NCBI GenBank assembly: GCA_949287815.1
Contig: CASEHS010000008.1
Location: 1-58,037, forward strand
Source: an uncultured Bacillota bacterium
Lineage (GTDB): Bacteria; Bacillota; Clostridia; Christensenellales; Borkfalkiaceae
Direction of reading: 5' to 3'
Length of the DNA: 58,037 nt
The notes below the pieces were generated by a model. That model was not told the DNA's origin and made no database searches. It saw nothing but the letters and a program-made list of their open reading frames with translations. Position 1 is the stretch's first letter. Each line of letters starts with the position of its first letter. Shown one piece after another: positions 9,121 to 16,995 of the stretch. The position numbers and the translations under genes are program-made.

Positions 9121-9408
9121 TTAGCCTCCTTTGAAGCCGCCGCTTCACCGTAAATCCCTATAATCTCTTTATTCTATTTTACTACATTCAGTAAAAAAAG
9201 TAAATACTTTTACCCAATTATTTTTTGACAATCCGTTCATCTTTTTATACTTCATCGAAAAAAACAAAATAATTTCCCCTATAAATCTTTTTAAGAGGGG
9301 CAAACACTTGTCAAACGCATAACTTTATTATATAATTTATAGAAAGCACGTAAAATCGTGTAATGATTTTTCTGTTTTGCAATCATAATCTTTAAGGAGA
9401 TTTATAAT
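9121..9408. promoter_or_regulatory. Divergent promoter region, coiled-coil gene / serC
   Basis: Holds two outward-facing promoters. On the minus strand TTTACT (9199-9204), 17 bases, TAAAAT (9176-9181), followed in the leader by a small hairpin GAAGC-GGCG-GCTTC (about 9133-9146) just ahead of the AGGAGG of the coiled-coil gene. On the plus strand is the serC promoter, given separately. No T-box or serine-responsive riboswitch was seen, and no small ORF is supported. Confidence 0.6.
9308..9336 (+). promoter_or_regulatory. serC-serA promoter
   Basis: TTGTCA (9308-9313), 17-base spacer, perfect TATAAT (9331-9336). The leader is about 65 bases and ends with AAGGAG ten bases before the serC ATG. 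Confidence 0.75.
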
Positions 9409-10482
9409 ATGAGAGTTTACAATTTTTCAGCAGGTCCTTCCATGCTTCCCCTCGAAGTTCTGGAAGAAGCACAGAAAGAGTTCCTCGATTTCGCCGGAAC
9501 AGGCATGAGCGTTACCGAAATCAGCCACAGAGATAAGGCATTCGCGCCGATCGTGGAAGAAGCCGAAGCGCTTTTGAGAGAACTCATGAACATTCCCGAA
9601 AACTACTGCGTACTTTTCGTGCAGGGCGGTGCAAGCCAGCAGTTTGCAGCAGTTCCGCTCAACCTGATGAAAAGCGGTAAAGCCGATTATATCGTAACGG
9701 GCAATTTTGCAAAGAAAGCATGGCAGGAAGGTAAAATTTACGGAGATGCGCGCGTAGTTGCTTCTTCCGAAGACAAGACCTATACCTACATTCCCGATGT
9801 AGATAAAATCGCATTCAACGACGATGCCGACTATGTTCATATCACTTCCAACAATACGATTTTCGGAACACGCTATGTGAAATTCCCCGAAACAAAAGCT
9901 CCTCTCGTATGCGATATGAGTTCTGAGATCCTTTCCCGTGAGATCGACGTAAATAAATTCGGCGTGATCTATGCAGGCGCACAGAAAAACCTCGCTCCCG
10001 CAGGCGTTACCATTGTCATCGCGCGCAAAGACCTCATTGAGAATCCTCTGCCCATCTGCCCGACGATGCTCAAATGGAAGACTCAGGCGGAAAACGGCTC
10101 TTTGTATAATACACCTCCCTGCTTCTCTATTTATATGGCGAACCTCGTTCTCAAATACCTCAAAAAACTGGGCGGCGTAAAAGAGATCAACAAGATCAAC
10201 GAGTACAAAGCAGGTCTTCTGTACGACTTTATCGACAACTCTTCCTACTATACGAACAGCGTAGAAAAGAAATACCGTTCTATCATGAACGTACCTTTCG
10301 TTACGCCTTCCAAAGAAACGGACGAAAAATTCGTAAAAGAAGCAAAGGCGGCAGGTCTTGTAACCCTGAAAGGACACAGACTCGTCGGCGGTATGCGTGC
10401 TTCCATTTATAATGCTATGCCCGTTGAAGGCGTAAAAGCACTGATCGAGTTTATGAAAAAATTCGAAAAAGAAAACGCATAA
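9409..10482 (+). CDS. serC: Phosphoserine aminotransferase
   Basis: 357-residue PLP-dependent aminotransferase that converts 3-phosphohydroxypyruvate and glutamate to phosphoserine, step two of serine synthesis. It begins with NFSAGPSMLP, the SerC signature, contains the phosphate-contacting HITSNNT stretch and the PLP lysine in YAGAQKNLAPAG, and ends with GGMRASIYNAMP, all diagnostic of SerC. Normal length. It is followed after 31 bases by serA in the same orientation with no terminator between, so the two first steps of serine synthesis are one operon. No phosphoserine phosphatase gene is seen in the window. Confidence 0.97.
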   Translation: MRVYNFSAGPSMLPLEVLEEAQKEFLDFAGTGMSVTEISHRDKAFAPIVEEAEALLRELMNIPENYCVLFVQGGASQQFAAVPLNLMKSGKADYIVTGNFAKKAWQEGKIYGDARVVASSEDKTYTYIPDVDKIAFNDDADYVHITSNNTIFGTRYVKFPETKAPLVCDMSSEILSREIDVNKFGVIYAGAQKNLAPAGVTIVIARKDLIENPLPICPTMLKWKTQAENGSLYNTPPCFSIYMANLVLKYLKKLGGVKEINKINEYKAGLLYDFIDNSSYYTNSVEKKYRSIMNVPFVTPSKETDEKFVKEAKAAGLVTLKGHRLVGGMRASIYNAMPVEGVKALIEFMKKFEKENA

Positions 10483-10513
10483 ATTTTCTTGTAAACGATA
10501 AGGAGAAACGCAA

Positions 10514-11671
10514 ATGGCTAAAATTCTTAAACTCAATGCAATCAGCCCCGTTGCTGACGGAGAATTTCCCGCAGGATATACTTTTTCCGAGGATGTAAAA
10601 GCTCCCGACGGGATTATGCTGAGAAGTTTCAATATGCACGATTACCCTCTGAACGACGAATTGCTCGCTGTTGCGCGCGCAGGCGCAGGCACGAACAATA
10701 TCCCCATTCCCGCTTGCACGGAAAAAGGTATCGTCGTATTCAATACACCCGGTGCAAATGCCAACGCCGTAAAAGAACTCGTGCTTTGCGAACTCTTCCT
10801 CGGCGGAAGAAAAATTACCGACGCGATCGACTGGGTAAAAACCCTCAAAGGCAGCGAAGGTCTGAGCAAAACGGTGGAAAAAGGCAAATCTAAATTTGTC
10901 GGCCACGAAATTTCAGGCAAAACACTCGGCGTTATCGGTCTCGGCGCAATCGGCGTAATGGTTGCGAACACCGCCGCTGACCTCGGTATGGAAATCATCG
11001 GTTATGACCCCTACCTCTCCGTTGCGGGAGCGCTTCATCTCGATAACCGCGTAAAAGTTGCGGATCTCGATACGCTTTTGAAAAACGCTGATTTTATCAC
11101 CGTTCACGTGCCTCTGACCCCCTCCACCGAAAAAATGTTCAATACCGAATCTTTCGCAAAGATGAAAGACGGTTCGGTTCTGATCAACAACTCCCGCGGC
11201 GAACTCGTAGACAACAAAGCGGTTATTGCTGCTGTGGAGAGCAGTAAACTGGAAAGATATATCACAGACTTCCCCGCAGACGAACTGATCGGCGTTCCCA
11301 ACGTGATTTGTGTTCCCCACCTCGGAGCAAGCACTCCCGAAGCGGAAGACAACTGCGCTAAAATGGCAGCAAAAGAACTCGTTGATTATATCGAAAACGG
11401 AAACATCACACACAGCGTAAACTTCCCTGACGTTTCTTCTCCGAGAAGCTCGGTTGCAAGAATCACTGTTCTGCACGGAAACATCAAAGAAACCATTTCC
11501 AAAATTACGGCGATTATTTCCGGAAAAGGCATCAACATTGCAAATATGCTGGATAAATCCAAAGGCGAAATGGCTTATATGATCGTCGATCTCGACGAAA
11601 AACCTTCTGCCGATGTGATCAAAGAGATCGAAAAACTCGACAGCGTATTGCGTGTACGCGTTTTTGACTGA
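10514..11671 (+). CDS. serA: D-3-phosphoglycerate dehydrogenase with ACT domain
   Basis: 385-residue D-isomer-specific 2-hydroxyacid dehydrogenase that oxidises 3-phosphoglycerate, entry step of serine synthesis. The Rossmann motif is GVIGLGAIG, the substrate region shows AGAGTNNIP, and the catalytic residues sit in NNSRGELVD (Arg) and PHLGASTPEAE (Glu/His region). The last ~70 residues form an ACT domain (NIKETISKITAIISGKGINI), which in this family binds serine for feedback inhibition. It lacks the intervening domain of long SerA forms, giving the short clostridial type. An intrinsic terminator follows directly. Confidence 0.97.
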   Translation: MAKILKLNAISPVADGEFPAGYTFSEDVKAPDGIMLRSFNMHDYPLNDELLAVARAGAGTNNIPIPACTEKGIVVFNTPGANANAVKELVLCELFLGGRKITDAIDWVKTLKGSEGLSKTVEKGKSKFVGHEISGKTLGVIGLGAIGVMVANTAADLGMEIIGYDPYLSVAGALHLDNRVKVADLDTLLKNADFITVHVPLTPSTEKMFNTESFAKMKDGSVLINNSRGELVDNKAVIAAVESSKLERYITDFPADELIGVPNVICVPHLGASTPEAEDNCAKMAAKELVDYIENGNITHSVNFPDVSSPRSSVARITVLHGNIKETISKITAIISGKGINIANMLDKSKGEMAYMIVDLDEKPSADVIKEIEKLDSVLRVRVFD

Positions 11672-11690
11672 AAAATTAAATGATAATTTT

Positions 11691-11728
11691 AACAGGTATT
11701 GCCGAACCCGACAATACCTGTTTTTTTA
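11691..11728 (+). terminator. serA intrinsic terminator
   Basis: Stem ACAGGTATTG / CAATACCTGT (11692-11701 with 11712-11721) followed by a run of T. Located 20 bases past the serA stop. Confidence 0.9.
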
Positions 11729-11758
11729 TCAAGCACAATCTGTTTTTATAAACCAAAC

Positions 11759-11794
11759 GCCGCTAAGTGTAAAATTTTTACACTTAGCGGCGTT
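11759..11794. terminator. Long perfect inverted repeat, terminator of the MATE gene
   Basis: CGCCGCTAAGTGTAAAA and its perfect complement meet almost without loop. It lies past the 3' end of the MATE gene and past the serA terminator; on the minus strand it is followed by a T-rich stretch, so it can serve both directions. A second hairpin, GAAAATTGCTT/AAGCAATTTTC, abuts the MATE stop at 11837-11860. Confidence 0.7.
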
Positions 11795-11858
11795 CTTTAC
11801 ATATAACTTTATTTTTAAAGTCACATAAAGTTTTTTGAAAATTGCTTTTAAGCAATTT

Positions 11859-13292
11859 TCAGCTTTTTTCAGAAGACTGTTCCGACTCTTTTTTGCAGTT
11901 TAAATAAAATTTCAAATAAATATAAATTGCGAAAGCCGCCGCCAGAAATTCCGAAATCGGATATGTTATCCATGCACCGCTCAGCCCCCAAAGCGGCATA
12001 AAACAAAGCGACAGTGTCGGAATAAAAATAAATTGCCTGATCACGGTGATCAACAGAGATTTTATGCCCATACCGAGTGCTTCAAAAACCCCAGACAATA
12101 TCACCCCGAAGGTTGAAACAATAAACCCCGAACTCAAAATACGCAGTGCGCTTACGCCGATACTTTTTATATTGGAATCATTGCCGAACAGTGCAAGGAT
12201 CTGTTTGGGAAAAAGCTGAAAGATCAATGTCCCCAGCACACAGAACGCCCCCACAATGAGAACACTCCATTTCACCGTATCGTGCATCCTCTTATATTCT
12301 CCCGCGCCGTGGTTATACCCTACGATCGGACGCATACCCTGTACCAATCCCGAAGCGGGAACATAGACGAGTGTCTGCAATTTATAATAAATACCGAAAA
12401 AATTCACCGCGGAATCGGATACGGTATCCAGAATAGCGTTCATGATCCCGACAAGAACGGACGGCATAGCCATCATCAGAGCCGAAGGCACGGCAACCGC
12501 ATAGATCGCACGAATCTCTTTTCCGTTCGGACGGTAACCGCGAAATCTGACTTTAAGACCGTTCCCTTTCAGAAAAAACCACAAAAGCGATACGGCGCAA
12601 GCGCAAGCCTGTCCGATTACCGTTGCAACCGCCGCCCCCGTTACCCCCATTTCCGGAAATATCCATACCCCGTAAATGAGAAGCGGATCGAGTATCAGGT
12701 TGATCACCGCGCCGAGTGCCTGCATCAGCATGGGGAAAGTCGTATTGCCCGTAGCCTGAAAAAGTTTCTCCACGGAAATATGCACCAACGAAAATACCGC
12801 ACACCCCACAACGATCGTACCGTAAGAGATACCGTACTGCATTATTTCGGCATCATCTGTAAATAAACTTAAAAAAGGACGAATAAAAAAAGCACCGAGT
12901 AGCAAAAACACTACGCTATGTATTCCGCTAAGAACAAATCCGTGAGTTGCATAAGCGTTTGCCGAATCTTTTCTCTTTGCACCCAAAGCACGCGAAATAC
13001 AGGAATTCAGACCGACACCGGCCCCCACCGCAACCGCAAGCACTAAATTCTGTAAAGGATAGATAAGCGAAACTGCATTCAGTTGTTCTTCCCCAAGCCT
13101 TGCTACAAATATACTGTCCACAATATTATACATAGACTGTATAAACATGGAAAGCATTGTAGGAAGCGCCATTCTGACAAGCAGGCGCAAGATCGGACTT
13201 TTACCGAGCATATTGTCTGCCGACTTTTCTTTATCCGCAAGGTTTTCACTGCCCTGCGGACATTCCGCTTCCGCAGAAATATTCTTATCCAT
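11859..13292 (-). CDS. MATE-family multidrug efflux transporter
   Basis: 477 residues with twelve predicted membrane segments arranged as two related halves, the pattern of Na+ or H+ coupled MATE exporters. Characteristic pieces are LALPTMLSMFIQSMYNIVDS at the start of helix 1 and GMRPIVGYNHGAGEYKR between the halves. The N-terminal ~30 residues are a charged soluble leader. Substrate cannot be read from the sequence. Its transcript appears to begin at a strong promoter at 13390-13418 and to pass through a terminator-like hairpin at 13315-13361 before the gene, so expression may depend on antitermination. Confidence 0.93.
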   Translation of the reverse strand: MDKNISAEAECPQGSENLADKEKSADNMLGKSPILRLLVRMALPTMLSMFIQSMYNIVDSIFVARLGEEQLNAVSLIYPLQNLVLAVAVGAGVGLNSCISRALGAKRKDSANAYATHGFVLSGIHSVVFLLLGAFFIRPFLSLFTDDAEIMQYGISYGTIVVGCAVFSLVHISVEKLFQATGNTTFPMLMQALGAVINLILDPLLIYGVWIFPEMGVTGAAVATVIGQACACAVSLLWFFLKGNGLKVRFRGYRPNGKEIRAIYAVAVPSALMMAMPSVLVGIMNAILDTVSDSAVNFFGIYYKLQTLVYVPASGLVQGMRPIVGYNHGAGEYKRMHDTVKWSVLIVGAFCVLGTLIFQLFPKQILALFGNDSNIKSIGVSALRILSSGFIVSTFGVILSGVFEALGMGIKSLLITVIRQFIFIPTLSLCFMPLWGLSGAWITYPISEFLAAAFAIYIYLKFYLNCKKESEQSSEKS

Positions 13293-13314
13293 TCTCTTTT
13301 TCTCCGCAAAAAAA

Positions 13315-13361
13315 ATGCTATAAGCCGCTGTTTATCTCAGAAACAGCAAAACTTATAGCAT
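13315..13361 (-). terminator. Terminator-like hairpin in the leader of the MATE gene
   Basis: On the minus strand ATGCTATAAG pairs with CTTATAGCAT (outer arms 13352-13361 and 13315-13324), and inside it GCTGTTT pairs with AAACAGC (13341-13347 and 13327-13333). Seven T follow, then GGAG and the MATE start codon. Because a good promoter lies upstream of the hairpin, this looks like an attenuator rather than only the end of the neighbouring gene. Confidence 0.6.
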
Positions 13362-13389
13362 TTCTGCAATCTAATTATTTAACGTAAAT

Positions 13390-13418
13390 AGTATAACTGA
13401 TTTTTTATTTTCTGTCAA
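13390..13418 (-). promoter_or_regulatory. Promoter of the MATE gene leader
   Basis: TTGACA (13413-13418), 17-base spacer, TATACT (13390-13395) on the minus strand. The expected start, near 13383, is about 20 bases ahead of the hairpin. Confidence 0.75.
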
Positions 13419-13454
13419 ACAGTTTATAAGTCAACATTAACTCGAATTTTAATC

Positions 13455-13925
13455 TCACCTCAATATCTTTTCATAAAAGAAAACATTTAAATCCATAGGC
13501 TTTCCTTCCGAAGAAATACTTATCAAATGCTCTTTTATTTTCTTAAAACCCATGTGATCGTAAAATCCGTAATTACACGTACTATCTGTAAAAAGATACA
13601 CGCGCTTTACTTCCTTTGTTTTCCAATAAAAATTCAACTGCTTTAACAAATTTTTACCGATCCCGAGATTTTGGTATTCTTTTCTTAAAGCGAACAATGT
13701 CAGGATACCGTCATAATTTTTTTCAGTACCTTTTAAAAATTCTTTATATACACGGCTGACTTTCTTATAGTCTTTCAGATTTTCTTTTCGCCCGAACGAA
13801 CGCAAAGCCGCTCTCAGCCTATAATAAATACACGCAAATACCGCTTTACTGTGTATTTTCAAACTGTAATCTGATTTAGCCTGCCCCATGATCACTCCGG
13901 CAACATTTCCGTCCGTCTCCGCCAC
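13455..13925 (-). CDS. GNAT acetyltransferase domain, likely the 3' part of a frameshifted fusion
   Basis: From its only canonical start (GTG at 13925) this encodes 156 residues containing the GNAT acetyl-CoA motif (RKEYQNLGIGKNLLKQL) and the C-terminal YDHMGFKK stretch. The frame is open for about 79 further codons upstream, back to a G5 run at 14159-14163, with no ATG, GTG or TTG. Those codons supply the missing first strand and helix of the GNAT fold (VFYRDIKKDDFESVASIIS). The domain therefore seems to be made by reading on from the antiporter gene after a +1 shift. Acceptor substrate unknown. Confidence 0.75.
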   Translation of the reverse strand: MAETDGNVAGVIMGQAKSDYSLKIHSKAVFACIYYRLRAALRSFGRKENLKDYKKVSRVYKEFLKGTEKNYDGILTLFALRKEYQNLGIGKNLLKQLNFYWKTKEVKRVYLFTDSTCNYGFYDHMGFKKIKEHLISISSEGKPMDLNVFFYEKILR

Positions 13926-14049
13926 GCGGCAGAAAGTCTGTTCTGAAAGGCACGCATACAGATAAGCTTTCGTAAAATATTTCAGAATTTTCTCGTCATG
14001 AATATAATTTTTTAAGAAAAACGCCTCGCTTATGATCGAAGCGACCGAT

Positions 14050-15723
14050 TCAAAATCGTCTTTTTTTATGTCGCGATAAAAAACCGTATTTGAGCCGACA
14101 AGATCGGAATTTTTCCGTGTCTGAAAAGCGGCATTTAATAACTCTACGCACTCTTCCGCCCCCGACTGTTGCGGTGTTAAAGTATAAGTCGTAATCTTCT
14201 TTATTTTTCGGAACTTCCGAACCGATATACGCTTTTACCGCGTTATCCCTTTTCTGTAATACATCAAAGCAATCACCGATACAAACGCAGGAACCAAACA
14301 ATACATTTTTCTCACTTTCCGATAAAATTTGTTCCCCTCCGTCAGCAACTTTATTTTCAAAAGTATAAAAAGGAACACGCAATTTATCCGCAAGTTTTTT
14401 ACCTATCTTTCTGCAAATATCGGGATCATTACCCTCAACGGCGACCATTGCGGGAGATTCACAGTCAAAACAGATCTCTTTTGAAGCATCTTTCTGCTCT
14501 GCCGCTTTACCAAACTCCCCTGCCCATTCAAAACCTTTCTTCGCCGTTATTACAGCTATAATTTCATTAATAATTGCTGCCGCCGCTATTGTTCCCTGCA
14601 AAATCTGCGCACATTCCGGCGCAGGCCCTATCAGTACAGATACCGCAACTCCCGTAAATACCAACGATACCCCCGAATGCGGCAACAACGTCAATCCCAG
14701 ATATCTCTTTACGGTTTTAGGCGACTTCGTGATGCTTGCACCAAAGTATGCGCCGAAATATTTACCGAATGCCCTTGCCAGAATATAAATTGCCGTATAC
14801 AACCCTGCGCCCAAAATCAAATGATAATCGAGCGGCGCACCCAGATTTAAAATTACAAAGATCATCGCTACGCCGAGAAAAGGGTTGAATCCTTTCATCA
14901 AGACTTCCAACCTTTTCTCGCTGATCATATTTGAAAAAGTCGCAGAAAAAGCCATACCGATCAACATAAAGTTCAAAACAGGACTCGGTAAGATCAGATT
15001 GTTAAAAATAAAGCCCACTCCTGCCGCCACGAGAATCATTGGAAATAATATTGCTAATGTTGCGCCCGTTCCCCGATCCTTACGCAAGAACAATCCTGCA
15101 AATACGCCTACCACTATACCTATAAGCAACGGCAAAACAATGATCAGAACAAGCATATATGCAGGCATCTGTCCCGAAGACAAGTTACCGCTGACAACAG
15201 CTATAGTTGTAAAAAATATTACGCACCCGACAATATCATCCAACGCCGCCATAGGGATGAGCGTTTTTGTGACAGGCCCATCCGTTCTGAACTCGCGCAC
15301 AATGGAAAGCGCGGGAGCAGGCGCAGTTGCCAAAGCTATCCCGCCGAATATAAAGGCAAGATATAAAGGAACTTCCGCAAAATAAAAAACAACCCCGAAG
15401 ACCAAAGTGACTACTAAAAAAGTACCCAATGACTGCGTCAAAGTCGTTATGAAGATGGCTTTGCCTGAGCGTTTTATCTTTTTCCAAACTAATTCCGTAC
15501 CGATCATCAGCCCGACTGCCGTTTCCAAAATATGAATGAAAACCTGATACCCTTCTGCATCCAGAATTTCCTGATCGACCAACGCGATCGCGTGCGGACC
15601 GAATATCATTCCCGTGATCAGCCAGCCTAAAATAGACGGTAACTTTAATTTTGAAACAAGTTTACCTGCAATCCATGCTATAACGGCTACTGCCAACAAT
15701 TTCAGTATCATTAAAACAGCCAT
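14050..15723 (-). CDS. CPA2 (Kef-type) cation:proton antiporter with cytidylate-kinase-like domain
   Basis: 557 residues as read. Residues 1-395 are about twelve membrane segments of the CPA2 exchanger fold with ATAPAPALS and the ALDDIVG aspartate pair, so an electrogenic Na+ or K+/H+ exchange is plausible. Residues ~425-520 resemble a cytidylate-kinase-like domain (MVAVEGN, then IGKKLADKLRVPFYTF, later DYDLYFNTATVG), but the P-loop Gly-Lys-Ser is absent, so ATP use is doubtful. After a G5 run the frame turns into an implausible basic tail (GGGRVRRVIK to the stop). Removing one G gives VGAEECVELLNAAFQ, a natural end for the domain, and continues into the GNAT domain. SD GAGGTAG precedes the ATG. 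Confidence 0.85.
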   Translation of the reverse strand: MAVLMILKLLAVAVIAWIAGKLVSKLKLPSILGWLITGMIFGPHAIALVDQEILDAEGYQVFIHILETAVGLMIGTELVWKKIKRSGKAIFITTLTQSLGTFLVVTLVFGVVFYFAEVPLYLAFIFGGIALATAPAPALSIVREFRTDGPVTKTLIPMAALDDIVGCVIFFTTIAVVSGNLSSGQMPAYMLVLIIVLPLLIGIVVGVFAGLFLRKDRGTGATLAILFPMILVAAGVGFIFNNLILPSPVLNFMLIGMAFSATFSNMISEKRLEVLMKGFNPFLGVAMIFVILNLGAPLDYHLILGAGLYTAIYILARAFGKYFGAYFGASITKSPKTVKRYLGLTLLPHSGVSLVFTGVAVSVLIGPAPECAQILQGTIAAAAIINEIIAVITAKKGFEWAGEFGKAAEQKDASKEICFDCESPAMVAVEGNDPDICRKIGKKLADKLRVPFYTFENKVADGGEQILSESEKNVLFGSCVCIGDCFDVLQKRDNAVKAYIGSEVPKNKEDYDLYFNTATVGGGRVRRVIKCRFSDTEKFRSCRLKYGFLSRHKKRRF

Positions 15724-15758
15724 TTTACGCTACCTCGATTCTTTTTACAACCCTGTTT

Positions 15759-16379
15759 TTATTCTTCTTCGGCTATCCCGTATAACACAAGATCAAAAAA
15801 CACTTCCATTTTTTCTTCGTGCTTGCCGATCAACACATTAAAATCCTCGTCGGTTTTTAATTGCATCTGAAAATATGCGTTATACATTTCCACAAAAGCA
15901 GAAAAATACTCCGTTGCAACTTCTGAAGGTATTCCTTTGCGTAATTTCATTTTACTGAAAACAAGCTTGAAAATATTATAATTAAATTCATCAAACTCAT
16001 AGCGCAACTTTTCTATCTCATCCGCCAAATGCTGCGGTTTACGGAACAATATGTTAAAAAATATATTTGTATGATAAGGATGACTGTTAAAAAATTCCCT
16101 TCGCACTGCCATAGCTTTTTTCAGACACTCTTTCATTCCGCCTTCAATGCCCATTGTTTTTTTCCAAAATTCCGACATATCGCAAAAACACTTCTGAACA
16201 CAAGCCAAATATAATTGGTCTTTGTGCTTATAATTATGATAAATCAATCCTTTTGATAAATCATTTTTTTCACAAATCCGATTCATTGACGCCGCCTCAT
16301 AACTATGAGTGCCGAACTCTTCCATCGCTGCCGATAAAATCCTTTCTTTTGTCTTTTTTGTTTTATCCGTCTGTTTCAT
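15759..16379 (-). CDS. TetR-family transcriptional repressor
   Basis: 206 residues. The N-terminal helix-turn-helix is typical (TKERILSAAMEEFGTHSYEA, then ICEKNDLSKGLIYHNYKHKD). The C-terminal ligand domain is unspecific. It lies 35 bases upstream of the antiporter on the same strand, so it probably controls that gene and itself. A perfect palindrome overlapping its promoter (16405-16424) is the likely operator. Inducer unknown; a response to ions, pH or a toxic compound would fit the exporter next door. Confidence 0.92.
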   Translation of the reverse strand: MKQTDKTKKTKERILSAAMEEFGTHSYEAASMNRICEKNDLSKGLIYHNYKHKDQLYLACVQKCFCDMSEFWKKTMGIEGGMKECLKKAMAVRREFFNSHPYHTNIFFNILFRKPQHLADEIEKLRYEFDEFNYNIFKLVFSKMKLRKGIPSEVATEYFSAFVEMYNAYFQMQLKTDEDFNVLIGKHEEKMEVFFDLVLYGIAEEE

Positions 16380-16404
16380 ATTCTTCCTCTGATCTTTTTA
16401 TAAA

Positions 16405-16424
16405 AATAGACCGCATGGTCTATT
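16405..16424. promoter_or_regulatory. TetR operator palindrome
   Basis: AATAGACC-GCAT-GGTCTATT, eight-base perfect arms, the style of operator bound by AcrR/TetR dimers. It covers the expected transcription start of tetR and overlaps the last bases of the -10 element. Confidence 0.7.
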
Positions 16425-16449
16425 ATATAAAAAATATCATAAATGTCAA
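16422..16449 (-). promoter_or_regulatory. tetR-antiporter promoter
   Basis: TTGACA (16444-16449), 16-base spacer, TATAAT (16422-16427) on the minus strand, overlapping the operator palindrome. Confidence 0.75.
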
Positions 16450-16547
16450 TCTTTTTGTAAACGTAATTTATTTTACCTTAAAACAATTTCCTAAGTCGAA
16501 CTTTTCTATAAACAATACTGACATATCAATAAAATATTAAAATAAAA

Positions 16548-16587
16548 ATGCGCTTTACTTCGCAAAATATTACGACGTAAAGCGCAT
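16548..16587 (-). terminator. Terminator of the tail-fibre pair
   Basis: ATGCGCTTTAC / GTAAAGCGCAT arms (16548-16558 with 16577-16587); on the minus strand the stem is followed by TTTTTATTTT. It lies about 40 bases past the stop of the small chaperone-like gene. Confidence 0.75.
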
Positions 16588-16624
16588 ACAAAAAAGAAAT
16601 TATTTATAAAATACTATCTGACTT

Positions 16625-16984
16625 TTAGTCTGATAAATTTGTTTGAGCCGCCAATTCTGATTCAAACTTATTTATTTCAGACCTTGCCTCTTTCCTTTTT
16701 ATCAAAATTTCAGAATATTCGGCTAACAACTGCGTTTGCAGTTCTGTATCCCCTTCCGCAACCGCTTCTGATATTTTTGTAATCACATAATCGGTCTGTG
16801 CAAGGTATTCTTTCTTTATCCGAATTGATTCTGCAATTTTTAACTGTTGCTCTTCGGCTTGCTCTTCCGCTGTTTGATCCTCATAATGTTCGTTCACAAG
16901 TTCACCGTTTACAACACGCCATGCAAAGAATTCTGGAGATGATAACGTCTCATTATACAATTTTTCTTCAACTATCTTTTCCAT
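16625..16984 (-). CDS. Small phage tail-fibre-associated protein (chaperone-like)
   Basis: 119 residues, strongly helical and acidic. The C-terminal half (LAQTDYVITKISEAVAEGD ... YSEILIKRKEARSEIN) has the TDY...KxxEA...R...R...I pattern seen in small proteins encoded just after phage tail fibres and thought to help their assembly. It starts 11 bases after the tail-fibre stop with a GAGGTG site. It is AT-richer than its chromosomal neighbours. Family assignment is by pattern only. Confidence 0.6.
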   Translation of the reverse strand: MEKIVEEKLYNETLSSPEFFAWRVVNGELVNEHYEDQTAEEQAEEQQLKIAESIRIKKEYLAQTDYVITKISEAVAEGDTELQTQLLAEYSEILIKRKEARSEINKFESELAAQTNLSD

Positions 16985-16995
16985 TTTTCACCTCA

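Noticed and set aside
9427-10632. 401-codon antisense frame over serC and the start of serA
   Set aside because: Spans two well-supported genes and the gap between them; composition typical of a reverse-complement shadow.
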